DNA of 64,000 bases from Lysinibacillus telephonicus (GTDB lineage: Bacteria > Bacillota > Bacilli > Bacillales_A > Planococcaceae): positions 1-64,000 of the forward strand of contig NZ_RXNR01000014.1 of assembly GCF_003966145.1 (NCBI RefSeq), read 5' to 3'. The notes beneath the pieces are model-generated. The model searched no databases. It saw nothing but the letters and a program-made list of their open reading frames with translations, and was not told where the DNA came from. The position numbers and the translations under genes were made by a program. Of this stretch, positions 17,575-26,599 are shown in pieces; position 1 is the first letter of the stretch; the number at the start of each line of letters is the position of its first letter.

Positions 17575-18972
17575 TTATTTGTCTTGTTCAATTTGAACTG
17601 TATATTTTGGTGTTAATAAACTAACTACAACAAGTGTAATGATAGACAATGGCAATGCGATTAGAACACTATTCCAGCCCATTGGCTTATTTAAAACTAA
17701 CTCCCAAACAAGAGTTGCCACACCTCCAGTGATAATCGATGCTAAAGCACCAGGTCCGTTTGCGCGTTTCCAAAGAAAACTAGCTAATATAGCAGGTGTT
17801 AAAGCAGCACCATACATCGTATAAGAATACATTTGAATTGATAGGACATCCGGGAAGAATGCTCCTAGTACATAGGCGATTACTCCAAGACCTAGTACAG
17901 AAAATCTATTAATTTTTAGTAAACTCTTATCTGATATTCCGGGTTTTAACCTTTGAACAATATCATAGGCAATATTTCCAGCTGCTGATAATAAGTAAGA
18001 ATTACCTGTTGTTATTAAAAATGAAACTGCAGCTGTTAAAATTAACGCTCCTACAATAACCGGCAGTCCTCCGTTATAGGCAAGCTGCAGAATAGCTGTA
18101 TCTGGTTCTATATCATTAAATAAAGCATAGGAACCTATTGTTAATAAAATAACAAGACCAAATACAACAATTGCTGAAATGAAGAAACCTATTGTAGAAC
18201 GTCTTGCAGTTTTTGTATCTTTTGCTGATGCAAGTCGCTGATACATATTTTGATCTGCTAAAACTAGTAAAAATAACGGGAAAAAGTATCCTAACATTTG
18301 TGGAATGGTTAAGTTTCCAGTCCAATTAAAATGTGACTCTGGTAATGAACTTACTATACTATCAAAGCTAATAACGTTAGTAGTTAAGTAAAATAATCCT
18401 AGAATAAATCCTATTAAAATAAGTAATGAACTTAAAAAGTCTGTATAGGCAACTGAAAACATACCGCCAATAGTTGCTAGGAAAATTACAACCACTGCAG
18501 TAATAATCGTACCAGCTTCAACAGAAATACCTGTTGTCAAATTTAATATGTAGCCCCCGCCAGTAAATTGGTATGAAGCAATTCCAATATAAGCAAGAAT
18601 GATAAATATTGAGGAATTTGTCCTTGTTAATTTTCCATATTTTAATTCAAGAATTTGTGGAATTGTATATTTAGAAATCAACCACGTTTTTCCAGCAATA
18701 AAATACAAAATAATAATTCCTATAGGTACTCCAGCAAAATAGAGTATGCCAGCTAATGGCCCTTGTTGATAAATGAAGCTAGCTCCCCCAATTACCGTTC
18801 CCGATCCTACAAAAGTAGCTAATAATGTACCGACCAACACTACGTTTGGTAATGAACGGCCTGCTAACATATAATCTTCAGTATTTTTTATTTTTTTCCT
18901 ACCTAAAAGTGTTCCAGCTACAATCATTAACAAAATGTAGCCAATAATAGTAATTAGCAATATAGTATTCAT
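17575..18972 (-). CDS. Sodium:solute symporter (SSS family)
   Basis: The 465-residue, roughly 13-helix protein carries SSS hallmarks: the N-terminal GRKKIKNTEDYMLAGRSLP, then an early GSGTVIGGASFIYQQG loop, and GGMFSVAYTDFLSSLLILIG, the conserved region near helix 5/6. SSS proteins take up amino acids, panthothenate, betaines or similar solutes with Na+. GGAGGAGG precedes the ATG. It is the first gene of a pair with the creatinase-like hydrolase and is divergent from a LysR gene, so a catabolic uptake-and-hydrolysis unit is likely. The solute is unknown. Confidence 0.88.
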   Translation of the reverse strand: MNTILLITIIGYILLMIVAGTLLGRKKIKNTEDYMLAGRSLPNVVLVGTLLATFVGSGTVIGGASFIYQQGPLAGILYFAGVPIGIIILYFIAGKTWLISKYTIPQILELKYGKLTRTNSSIFIILAYIGIASYQFTGGGYILNLTTGISVEAGTIITAVVVIFLATIGGMFSVAYTDFLSSLLILIGFILGLFYLTTNVISFDSIVSSLPESHFNWTGNLTIPQMLGYFFPLFLLVLADQNMYQRLASAKDTKTARRSTIGFFISAIVVFGLVILLTIGSYALFNDIEPDTAILQLAYNGGLPVIVGALILTAAVSFLITTGNSYLLSAAGNIAYDIVQRLKPGISDKSLLKINRFSVLGLGVIAYVLGAFFPDVLSIQMYSYTMYGAALTPAILASFLWKRANGPGALASIITGGVATLVWELVLNKPMGWNSVLIALPLSIITLVVVSLLTPKYTVQIEQDK

Positions 18973-19112
18973 TTAAAGCCTCCTCCAAACGCAATCTATT
19001 GACTATTTAAAATAATCTTAAAATTAAATTTACAGCATTTTTTACTCTCTGTATAATATATATATTGAATACTAGTAAGACGTTTAAAATATAAGTGAGG
19101 AGGTAAACCATA

Positions 19113-20006
19113 GTGGAATTTCGCAGAATTCAGTATTTTATAGCAGTTGCAGAAGAATTAAATTTTACGAAGGCTGCAGAAAAATTGAAGATATCTCAAC
19201 CTCCTTTAAGCCAACAAATTAAAATTTTAGAAAATGAAATCGGTGTAAAATTATTTAATCGCAATAAAAGAGTAGTAGAATTAACTGATGCTGGTAAATA
19301 TTTTTTAGAAAAAGCTAAAGAAATAGTTCTTAAACTGGAATCAGTCTATGAAGAAACTAAACAGATTGAAAGAGGTGAATTTGGGAAACTATCTATAGGT
19401 TTTACAGGCTCCGTTACATACGACCTACTACCTACACTTATTCAAACATACCAACAAGCTAATCCAAAAATAAAAATCATTTTAACGCAGATGTCTTCTG
19501 CAAGACAGGTACAAGCATTAGAAAATAATGAAATCGATATTGGAATGTTGGTCCCCCCTGTGGAATCTACTTCATTAAAGTTAAAAACTTTAAGAAGTGA
19601 ACCTTTTGTTATAGCTATCCCAAGTACCCACCCATTAGCAGCTATGAAAGAACCTGTTAGTTTATTAAATTTTAAAAATGAACCATTTATATTTACTGAC
19701 CGAGATGTAGGTCACGGTTATTACGACGCCATTATAAATCTATTTTATGAAGTTGGATTTAGCCCTATACAATCTCAACAGGCGAACGAACTTCAAACAA
19801 TTGTTTCTTTAGTAGCATCTGGTGTAGGAAATGCTGTCTTACCTGCTTCCATAATGAACTATATTAATAATAAAGTAACCTATCTAAAATTGACTGAAAA
19901 CAATACTTCCTGTACTTCTTCAATGGCCTGGAAAAAGGATAATGAATCAGCAACATTAAAATTATTCATTGAACATGTTGACCAGCAAAATCTTTATTTA
20001 AGTTAA
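19113..20006 (+). CDS. LysR-family transcriptional regulator
   Basis: The 297-residue protein starts at GTG after GTGAGGAGGT. The N-terminal winged helix is textbook LysR (MEFRRIQYFIAVAEELNFTK, then LKISQPPLSQQIKILENEIG). A two-lobed effector domain follows, with GKLSIGFTGSVTYDLLPTLI at about residues 90-110. It is divergent from the SSS transporter-hydrolase pair, the usual position for a LysR activator of that operon. The effector is probably the transported compound or its breakdown product, which is inference. Confidence 0.9.
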   Translation: MEFRRIQYFIAVAEELNFTKAAEKLKISQPPLSQQIKILENEIGVKLFNRNKRVVELTDAGKYFLEKAKEIVLKLESVYEETKQIERGEFGKLSIGFTGSVTYDLLPTLIQTYQQANPKIKIILTQMSSARQVQALENNEIDIGMLVPPVESTSLKLKTLRSEPFVIAIPSTHPLAAMKEPVSLLNFKNEPFIFTDRDVGHGYYDAIINLFYEVGFSPIQSQQANELQTIVSLVASGVGNAVLPASIMNYINNKVTYLKLTENNTSCTSSMAWKKDNESATLKLFIEHVDQQNLYLS

Positions 20007-20055
20007 ATCAACCATACTGTAATTAAGGCTCTCTTTATATACATCATATACCCAG

Positions 20056-20286
20056 CTAAAAGCAGTACAATAAAAAGGAATTACCATGAGCATGTTTATA
20101 TAGGCATGCCTGTTGATAATTCCATTCCTTAACTAAAACTTCTATCTTAAAACAATCTAGCAAACAACAAATTACACATGTAATCCAATCGTCGAAAACT
20201 AATTCGCATTCAAAGGACAAGTCGCTAGAGAAATATTGTAGTCCCGCTGCAATGCCAGCAATCTTAAAATTAAAGCAAATAGTCAA
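20056..20286 (-). CDS. Possible small Cys-rich protein or gene remnant
   Basis: A TTG-started frame of 76 residues contains seven Cys (for example WITCVICCLLDC) and no membrane helix. No ribosome site is visible before the TTG. Codon use looks plausible but the protein is not recognised. It could be a remnant of a longer gene or a chance frame. Confidence 0.2.
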   Translation of the reverse strand: MTICFNFKIAGIAAGLQYFSSDLSFECELVFDDWITCVICCLLDCFKIEVLVKEWNYQQACLYKHAHGNSFLLYCF

Positions 20287-20312
20287 TAAAATTTACTATC
20301 TAACCGATTTAT

Positions 20313-20830
20313 TTACCAGCCTTTTCGACTACATAAAGCAGTAATGTGCGCAAGATGATGTCGGCCATGCCAAGCGTAGATACCAATATTTTTACCTACT
20401 GAAACTTCACCTGAGTCTGGATGTATAAATATCCTTTCCATATCAGCAGGATTTAGACTATGGAGAAGTTTTGTCCAGCGTATGTGCAATGATTCAAGCA
20501 GTGATAATGAGACATCAATTGGCAATTTGTAATCAGGAAGCTTCGCCCACTCCCCTTCTTCATACGGTTTAATAATAGGATTTTTTTCAGTAAGAGCCAA
20601 TTTAAAGCGAACATATGCATTCATATGACTATCTGAAAGATGATGGACTACTTGTCGAACAGTCCACCCCCTGAACGGTAAGGGGTATCAAGCTGTTCAT
20701 TAGTCAAGTCACTTACAGCCTCTCGTAATAATTTAGGCAACTGTTCAATTTCATTTATCCATTCTTTAATTACACTATCAGTAATCTCACCATCAAATTC
20801 AAATTTACCAATTGGATATTTCTCTTCCAT
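20313..20830 (-). pseudogene. yfiT: YfiT-type (DinB superfamily, putative bacillithiol transferase) gene with a frameshift
   Basis: Two frames encode the two halves of one YfiT protein. The first half (20830 to about 20672) ends [10 protein letters not shown], and the second continues [16 protein letters not shown]. The family reads ...TPYR[25 protein letters not shown]; that missing middle is present if one base is restored in the G5 run (C5 on the plus strand, 20667-20671), giving [19 protein letters not shown]. The later half keeps [12 protein letters not shown] with the metal-binding histidines. The start has GGGGGC upstream. Either the gene is inactivated by a -1 deletion in a homopolymer or the base call is wrong. 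Apart from this the coding sequence looks intact and undecayed. Confidence 0.85.
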
Positions 20831-21034
20831 TAAAATTGCCCCCTTTAAAATCCTTATAGTATTTTAAGACATCTTTATTAGTTTTATCATTTTTCCAAAT
20901 CTTTTACACCTGAATTATCTTTTTCTATTAATCTTTATTTCTAATTAAAATCTTGAGTTCATTTTTTCTAAATCATTAATATTTTTTTATTCCCTTTACC
21001 TCAACTTCTGTTATTTGTTGCTTCAATAAATAAA

Positions 21035-21059
21035 GTGTTGACCCTTTCTGAATCAACAC
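21035..21059 (-). terminator. Terminator of the PadR-chrA operon
   Basis: GTGTTGA (21035-21041) pairs with TCAACAC (21053-21059). On the minus strand the stem is followed by TTTATTTATT. It lies about 40 bp after the stop of chrA. Confidence 0.65.
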
Positions 21060-21100
21060 CTGCTTGGCACTCCAATAATTATAATTTCACAATCTATATG

Positions 21101-22276
21101 TTATAGGAAAAGAAATCCTGCAATAGCCCCAACTAATACGACAACCCAAGGAGGTAATTTCCAATACACAAGCATACAAAAAAGGATTGCTGCAATGGCG
21201 AAATCAATCGATTCCTGAATAGAGCTAGTCCAAATTGGATGGTATAGTGCGGAAAATAAGATACCTACTACAGAAGCATTAACTCCCATTAGCGCCCCTT
21301 TAATTTTAGGATTACTGCGCAAGTCATCCCAAAATGGCAAAGTGCCTAAAATTAATAAAAACGCAGGTAGAAAGATCGCAAATGTAGCAAATAATCCGCC
21401 TTGCCATCCAGCAACAACAGCTCCAATATACGTAGCGAACGTAAATAATGGACCAGGTACGGCCTGCGCAGCACCATATCCTGCAAGAAATTCTTGCTCA
21501 CTTAACCAACCAGTTGGAACAAATTCCTGTTCCAATAATGGCAATACTACATGCCCTCCGCCGAAAACAAGGGACCCTGAACGATAGAAACTATCAAACA
21601 TTGTAATCCACTGAGATGAAGAAAAATTACTTAAAATCGGCAAGAAAATTAATAATCCAAAGAATAAAGCCAAACAAAAATACCCTAACTTTTTAGATAT
21701 TGGGAAAAGTGAAACATTTAATTTTTCATCTTTACTTGCTTTTTCACGATATAAAAGATAACCGATAAAACCTGCTATTAAAATCACAGCTATCTGAGTA
21801 TATGCAGTTTGCCAAAGCAATGTAACAACTAAGGCAAATAATGCGATTGTTTTTCTTTTAATATCAGGAGTTAAATTCTTCGCCATTCCTAAAATCGCAT
21901 GGGCAACAACCACAACTGCAACAATTTTTAACCCATCTATCCAACCAGCATCCTCAATGCCAAATGTTTGGAGAGCAGTTGCAAAAATAATGAGAGCGAT
22001 AACTGATGGAAGTGTAAATCCTAGAAATGAAATAATTCCCCCAATTATACCACCGCGCATAACTCCTAATCCAATTCCAACCTGGCTGCTGGCGGGGCCA
22101 GGTAGAAATTGGCATAGTGCAACTAAATCAGCATAACTTTTTTCATCCATCCATTTCCTTCTTCGAATATATTCTTCATGAAAGTATCCCAGATGTGCAG
22201 TAGGACCGCCAAATGAAGTAAGTCCAAGTCTGGTAGATACCATTAATATTTCTAGCCAAATTTTCAATTTAGTCAT
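21101..22276 (-). CDS. chrA: Chromate transporter ChrA
   Basis: The 391-residue membrane protein consists of two homologous CHR domains, each with the family motif: FGGPTAHLGYFHEEYIRR with QFLPGPASSQVGIGLG in the first, and FGGGHVVLPLLEQEF with AAQAVPGPLFTFATYIG in the second. ChrA exports chromate, giving resistance, and some relatives move other oxyanions. AGGTGAT precedes the ATG. It follows the PadR-type gene by 16 bp and is almost surely co-transcribed with it. Confidence 0.93.
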   Translation of the reverse strand: MTKLKIWLEILMVSTRLGLTSFGGPTAHLGYFHEEYIRRRKWMDEKSYADLVALCQFLPGPASSQVGIGLGVMRGGIIGGIISFLGFTLPSVIALIIFATALQTFGIEDAGWIDGLKIVAVVVVAHAILGMAKNLTPDIKRKTIALFALVVTLLWQTAYTQIAVILIAGFIGYLLYREKASKDEKLNVSLFPISKKLGYFCLALFFGLLIFLPILSNFSSSQWITMFDSFYRSGSLVFGGGHVVLPLLEQEFVPTGWLSEQEFLAGYGAAQAVPGPLFTFATYIGAVVAGWQGGLFATFAIFLPAFLLILGTLPFWDDLRSNPKIKGALMGVNASVVGILFSALYHPIWTSSIQESIDFAIAAILFCMLVYWKLPPWVVVLVGAIAGFLFL

Positions 22277-22292
22277 TTCATCACCTACTTCT

Positions 22293-22601
22293 TTAATTTT
22301 TTATTTCTTTAAATAACTCGTATGCTTTTGCACGAGCTTGAATAAGCACTTCTTCCCCTTTACTTGTAGCTTTATAGTACTTTCTAATTTTCCCTTCTAC
22401 ATTTCTTTCTTCTTTTTGTAAAAGACCATCCGCTTCCATACTGTGTAGAATAGGGTAAAGTGTTCCAGAACTTATTTCATACCCATGTTCACGGAGTTCT
22501 TCCAGCATCCAAGCACCATAAACAGGATGTTCCTTTGCATGATGAAGAATATGAATTTGTATAAAGCCCAAGAAAAGCTTTCGTAGTATCTTGTCCTCCA
22601 A
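22293..22601 (-). CDS. PadR-family regulator of chrA
   Basis: The 102-residue protein has the PadR winged helix: LGFIQIHILHHAKEHPVYGAWMLEELREHGYEISSGTLYPILHSMEADGLL followed by the wing strand. A short C-terminal helix serves dimerisation. The start is TTG after AGAGG. It is the first gene of an operon with chrA. A perfect 19-nt palindrome at 22633-22651 is the probable operator, so autoregulation with relief by an inducer (possibly chromate) is inferred. Confidence 0.88.
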   Translation of the reverse strand: MEDKILRKLFLGFIQIHILHHAKEHPVYGAWMLEELREHGYEISSGTLYPILHSMEADGLLQKEERNVEGKIRKYYKATSKGEEVLIQARAKAYELFKEIKN

Positions 22602-23133
22602 ATTTTAAAACCTCTTTTCATTCTCGAAAACCGATATCGAAATTCGATATCATAATGCCAATTACAAATTACCATATCCACTATTTCGCTTCAATCAGAA
22701 TAATGGAATTGTTAATTAATTTACACGATCTTTACAATAAGGTGGGCAGCCATTGCTCTTTAAATTCAAATATACCGTTTTAATCTGTTCGAATGCTCTC
22801 TGTAAAAATAAAAAATACCATTTTCAACTTGATCTTTTATTTATAAAGAGTTTAAAATAGTAACTTTTCTATGCTATAACTTAAAATAATATCCATATAT
22901 TCAGTAGGTTGGAAAGGCTGACTATATTGCAAGTTGAATTTGGAACAGTAGCAACTAGTTGCAATGTAAGTCAAATAAAAAAGCGTCAACCCTTTTTGAA
23001 CTGCTCTAGGTTTTTCATCTTCTACTGGGCAATTCATATAGATTAACGCTCTCTTAAAAAATATTAGTCTTACATATTATATAACAATAAGGAAACACAC
23101 TTTATTTAAAAATGTTTTATTTTATAATTTTGA
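22602..23133. other. Intergenic region; only the PadR operator recognised
   Basis: The left end carries the PadR-chrA promoter and operator. The remaining sequence to the stop of the MFS gene at 23134 shows no supported gene. A 61-codon frame on the minus strand (22852-23037) lacks a ribosome site. Confidence 0.4.
22633..22651. promoter_or_regulatory. Perfect 19-nt palindrome, candidate PadR operator
   Basis: GATATCGAA and TTCGATATC form a perfect inverted repeat around a single A. It lies 32 bp upstream of the PadR start codon. PadR proteins bind AT-rich palindromes near their own promoters. Confidence 0.65.
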
Positions 23134-24327
23134 TTAATTAGCTACACTTGCCTTTACCTTGTTAGAAGAATTATTGGCTTGCTTCTTCCAGAATAATGTA
23201 ATAACAACTCCCAAGGCTAATATCACAGTTGCAAAATAGTAAGGATAGTTAATATCTAAATCAAATAATATTCCTCCTAGAATTGGTCCACTAATGTTCG
23301 CTAAACTTGTAAACATCGAGTTCATTCCCCCAACAAAGCCTTGTTCGTTCCCGGCTATATTTGAAAGATATGAAGTAACTGCTGGTCGGAATAAATCAAA
23401 TCCTACAAAAACAATAAATGTTACAAGTAAAATAGATAAATATGAATGAACTACTGTCATTAAAAAGACAAGTACGGCTGATAATATTAAACTATATCGA
23501 ATAAGTTTAATTTCACCCCAAATTCGCGTAAGCTTATCAAATAATATAACCTGTGCAACTGCACCAAAAATCGCCCCGCCTGTGATAACTATAGCTATAT
23601 CTGATGGTTTAAATTGGAATTTGTGGTCCACAAATAGACTAAAGAACGATTCAAAAGCCGCTAAGCCAAATGAAGCAATAAAAATTAAAATGAACGCTAG
23701 GAAATATTTTGGTGCAAAAATACGATTCAAGCCCACTTTGCCATCTGAGATTTGTTCCTCATTTTCTTCAGTACGATGTGGCTCCGATAATAAAATGATA
23801 GAAAGTATTGCCGCAACTGTACCCAGTCCTCCTGCAAAGAAAAACGGTATACGAGTTCCGAATTCCGCTAAAAACCCACCAATACCTGGTCCAATAATAA
23901 ATCCTGTACTAATTGCAGCTGACATATAACCGAGGGCTTTAGGTCGATTATCAAGATTCGTAATATCAGCAATAAAAGCTGTAACAGCTGGCATAATAAA
24001 CGCAGCACTAATTCCACCTAAAATACGAGAAATAAATAACACTTCGATTTCTCTGCCAATCCCAAACAGCAATTCTGAGATCCCGAAAATAAATAACCCA
24101 ATGACAATCATAATTTTTCTGCCAAATTTATCTGCTGCTTTCCCTGCAAATGGTGAAACAATCAACTGAGCAATTGCAAAAGCAGCTGTTAAATAACCAA
24201 CTGTTGTTCCAGTAATACCTAATTCATTCATCAGTGTAGGCAACACTGGAATTACAAGGCCAATACCCAAAAAGGCTATAAATAGATTCATTAATAGTAA
24301 TCCTAAGGTGACTTTATTATTCTTCAT
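23134..24327 (-). CDS. MFS multidrug efflux transporter (Bmr/NorA/TetA-like)
   Basis: The 397-residue, 12-helix protein has MFS motif A (GKAADKFGRK, 62-71) and the drug/H+ antiporter motif C region in helix 5 (GYMSAAISTGFIIGPGIGGFL). The sequence style is of the Bmr/NorA/TetA group that exports drugs in exchange for protons. AAAGGAG precedes the ATG. A MerR-type regulator is encoded divergently. The promoter has the 19-bp spacer typical of MerR-activated genes, so drug-induced expression is likely. The substrate cannot be read. Confidence 0.88.
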   Translation of the reverse strand: MKNNKVTLGLLLMNLFIAFLGIGLVIPVLPTLMNELGITGTTVGYLTAAFAIAQLIVSPFAGKAADKFGRKIMIVIGLFIFGISELLFGIGREIEVLFISRILGGISAAFIMPAVTAFIADITNLDNRPKALGYMSAAISTGFIIGPGIGGFLAEFGTRIPFFFAGGLGTVAAILSIILLSEPHRTEENEEQISDGKVGLNRIFAPKYFLAFILIFIASFGLAAFESFFSLFVDHKFQFKPSDIAIVITGGAIFGAVAQVILFDKLTRIWGEIKLIRYSLILSAVLVFLMTVVHSYLSILLVTFIVFVGFDLFRPAVTSYLSNIAGNEQGFVGGMNSMFTSLANISGPILGGILFDLDINYPYYFATVILALGVVITLFWKKQANNSSNKVKASVAN

Positions 24328-24379
24328 CTTTATTACTCCTTTAACTGTTTTGTACAGTTATCATTTATTTACATTTCCC

Positions 24380-24410
24380 ATCCTAGTGTATATAGTAACT
24401 ATATAGTCAA
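24380..24410 (-). promoter_or_regulatory. MerR-type promoter of the MFS pump with a 19-bp spacer
   Basis: On the minus strand, TTGACT (24410-24405) and TAGGAT (24385-24380) are separated by exactly 19 bp, longer than the usual 17. The spacer carries the perfect palindrome TATATAGT-T-ACTATATA (24389-24405). Overlong spacers with a central dyad are the hallmark of MerR/BmrR-activated promoters. Confidence 0.85.
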
Positions 24411-24427
24411 GGACGGTGTTTTAAAAA

Positions 24428-25267
24428 ATGAATAATAAAAGGGGAAAATATTTAACAACAGGTGAATTTGCTAAGCTTTGTAAGGTAAACAAACAGACAC
24501 TTTTTTATTATGATCAAATTGGTCTTTTATCACCAATAATGAAAAATGAAAAAGGCTATCGATATTACTCAATTTCACAATTTGATTTATTCATTGTTAT
24601 TGATTTATTAAAGGACCTTGGTATGTCACTGAACGACATTCAACAGTATATGCAAAATAAATCACCTGATAGCTTTTTGACTTTAATGTATCAAAAAAAA
24701 GAAGAAATCGTAAAAATGCGCAAGGAAATAGAAGCTAAGGAAAAAATTATTGATACAAAAATAAAATTAATGGAAGAAGCATCACATCTAGATTTTGATA
24801 AAATTACACTAGAACACTTACCCGAAGCAACACTTTATTTAAGCAGAAATATTGAAAATATATCTGATGAAGAATTTGTAGAAGTCTTTTCTGATTTTAT
24901 TGATGAATTGTACGTATTACAACTTGATACAGGTTATCCAATAGGTGCTATTACAAAACGCGAGCAATTATTGAAGGGGGAATTCAACAATTATAGCCAT
25001 TTATATATTGAACAATCAAGTCCAAAGAAAGATTCCCCTTATTTTCAAGCAATTGCAGGTGATCATCTTATCGGTTATCATATTGGTGATGAAAAAACAA
25101 TACAAAACACATATAAGCGTCTCTTCTCTGAGATGGAACGTTTAAATTTAACTTTAGGAGATTATGCTTTTGAAGAGTATATTTATGATACTGTTGTAAA
25201 GAATCATAAAGAACATTACGTCACTAAAATTATGATGCAAGTCTGTCGAACAGAAAATAAAAAATAA
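24428..25267 (+). CDS. MerR-family regulator with GyrI-like effector domain (BmrR-like)
   Basis: The 279-residue protein opens with a MerR winged helix (YLTTGEFAKLCKVNKQTLFYYDQIGLLSP, then YRYYSISQFDLFIVIDLLKDLGMSL). A coiled-coil dimer helix follows at about residues 85-120. The last ~150 residues resemble the GyrI-like drug-binding domain of BmrR/BltR. It is divergent from the MFS pump and its spacer palindrome, so it is the likely drug-responsive activator of that pump. The ATG has no strong ribosome site (only a weak GGACGG about 10 nt before it). Confidence 0.88.
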   Translation: MNNKRGKYLTTGEFAKLCKVNKQTLFYYDQIGLLSPIMKNEKGYRYYSISQFDLFIVIDLLKDLGMSLNDIQQYMQNKSPDSFLTLMYQKKEEIVKMRKEIEAKEKIIDTKIKLMEEASHLDFDKITLEHLPEATLYLSRNIENISDEEFVEVFSDFIDELYVLQLDTGYPIGAITKREQLLKGEFNNYSHLYIEQSSPKKDSPYFQAIAGDHLIGYHIGDEKTIQNTYKRLFSEMERLNLTLGDYAFEEYIYDTVVKNHKEHYVTKIMMQVCRTENKK

Positions 25268-25362
25268 GGCTTTCTTATTACATAGGTTTGGGATAAATTT
25301 ACTCAACTATTTTTACGTCTAGAAATATGCATTTTGGATTTTTTGGGTATTATAACTTCAAC

Positions 25363-25404
25363 AAAAAAGGAGCATGAATTTTATGAATCATTGCTCCTCT
25401 TTTA
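25363..25404 (-). terminator. Hairpin after the ykvA-like gene, possibly bidirectional
   Basis: AGGAGCATGAAT and its near-complement around a TTTAT loop form a stem with a small bulge. On the minus strand it ends in CTTTTTTGTTG. It lies between the convergent MerR-type gene and the ykvA-like gene. Confidence 0.65.
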
Positions 25405-25408
25405 CAAT

Positions 25409-25906
25409 CTAAGCCAATTTATTATCAATCTCTGAAGTATCTACATTATCGCCAAACCAATCTTTTAGTTTCTCTTTAGCTTGATTTTTAACATCCGCAT
25501 CAATATACATTGATACTTGCCATAAAGCTGCAAGAAGTGCTCCTATATCATCAGAATATCCAACTACTGCTGCTAAATCCGGAATTAAGTCGAGAGGTAA
25601 AATAAAATAACCTAATGCTCCAATGATAATGGCTTTATTTTTCGCAGGCACCTCGTCTTTTTGTAATACATAATAAAGGAGAAGCACTGCATACACAGCA
25701 GATGAACCAGCTTTTTTAGAAAATTTCTTTATCTTATTCCAAAGCCCATCATCAGAATAATGCTTACTATGCTTTTGAAGTGTACTTTCATCCATAGTTT
25801 CAGCTTTCTCTTTTAATACTGCAATTTCTTCCTTGCTAAGATTAATCTCTTCTTCTAATAATATTGGCAGCTCTTCCTGTTTTTTCTTTCGAAATCTTTC
25901 AAACAT
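25409..25906 (-). CDS. YkvA-like DUF1232 membrane protein
   Basis: The 165-residue protein contains the DUF1232 core: KNKAIIIGALGYFILPLDLIPDLAAVVGYSDDIGALLAAL, with the characteristic YFILPLDLIPD turn. It has an N-terminal charged helical arm and one or two membrane-associated helices. YkvA of Bacillus subtilis is the named relative. Its function is not established. GGGGGGAT precedes the ATG. Confidence 0.85.
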   Translation of the reverse strand: MFERFRKKKQEELPILLEEEINLSKEEIAVLKEKAETMDESTLQKHSKHYSDDGLWNKIKKFSKKAGSSAVYAVLLLYYVLQKDEVPAKNKAIIIGALGYFILPLDLIPDLAAVVGYSDDIGALLAALWQVSMYIDADVKNQAKEKLKDWFGDNVDTSEIDNKLA

Positions 25907-26079
25907 ATATATCCCCCCTAGGTGTAAGTTATTATAAAATTATAAAGTATTTATATACGTATACTACATTCCCATTTATCAAATTATAATTGAACTTGCT
26001 AAATTGGTGTACTTTAAACATTCAAAATATATTTGTTTCAGTCAACATAAAAGCATTGCCGCTGGATAAACCCCTTTTA

Positions 26080-26250
26080 TTAAAAAATAAACACTATAAT
26101 ACATAAAATAAATAAAATAATTGATAGAAGAAAGCGTACAAATCCACTCCTTATATCCTCTATATGTGCCGCATTTTTCATATCTTTTTTAAAGTCTAGC
26201 CAACTTAAGATTATTGAAACTGTAATTAAGGTTAAAATTATTAGTTTCAT
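26080..26250 (-). CDS. Small two-helix membrane protein, unknown
   Basis: A 56-residue frame runs ATG 26250 to TAA 26080, with AGGAGAAG in the 8-15 nt before the start. The product has an N-terminal hydrophobic helix (residues 2-18), a charged loop (DFKKDMKNAAHIEDIRSGF) and a C-terminal hydrophobic helix (39-56). The good ribosome site, clean two-helix hairpin layout and charge pattern support a real gene although it is very short. No family was recognised. Confidence 0.55.
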   Translation of the reverse strand: MKLIILTLITVSIILSWLDFKKDMKNAAHIEDIRSGFVRFLLSIILFILCIIVFIF

Positions 26251-26599
26251 ATAATTCTTCTCCTAACTTTTATATTTATACGAGTGGCTACTGCACATTT
26301 TACCTTTAACAGATAAGATTAATATTTATTAAATTTATTTCCTTTTAAACATTGTAAATTATTCCCTAAATTTTTGAAACGATTTACTGAACTATCTTGG
26401 ATTAATAAAACAATAACTCAAATAAAAAAATAATTTCCCCTCACATTTATACCCCATGGAATTCCAACCGTTAAGAGCTGCACAGAACATACATTTTTGA
26501 ATTTACTTAAAAAAATAGGTATTTCACCATTTTTCAATAGTTTAATAAAATATTATACAGAGTATTATTGTAAAAATTTTCATAAATAGGAGTGGCACT
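26251..26599. other. Intergenic region upstream of the HpaB-like gene
   Basis: This region is AT-rich, with no supported frame. The right end should hold the promoter of the monooxygenase gene; I see no clear operator. Confidence 0.35.

Noticed and set aside
22852-23037. 61-codon minus-strand frame after the PadR promoter region
   Set aside because: No ribosome site and no recognisable motif; the sequence is AT-rich intergenic DNA.
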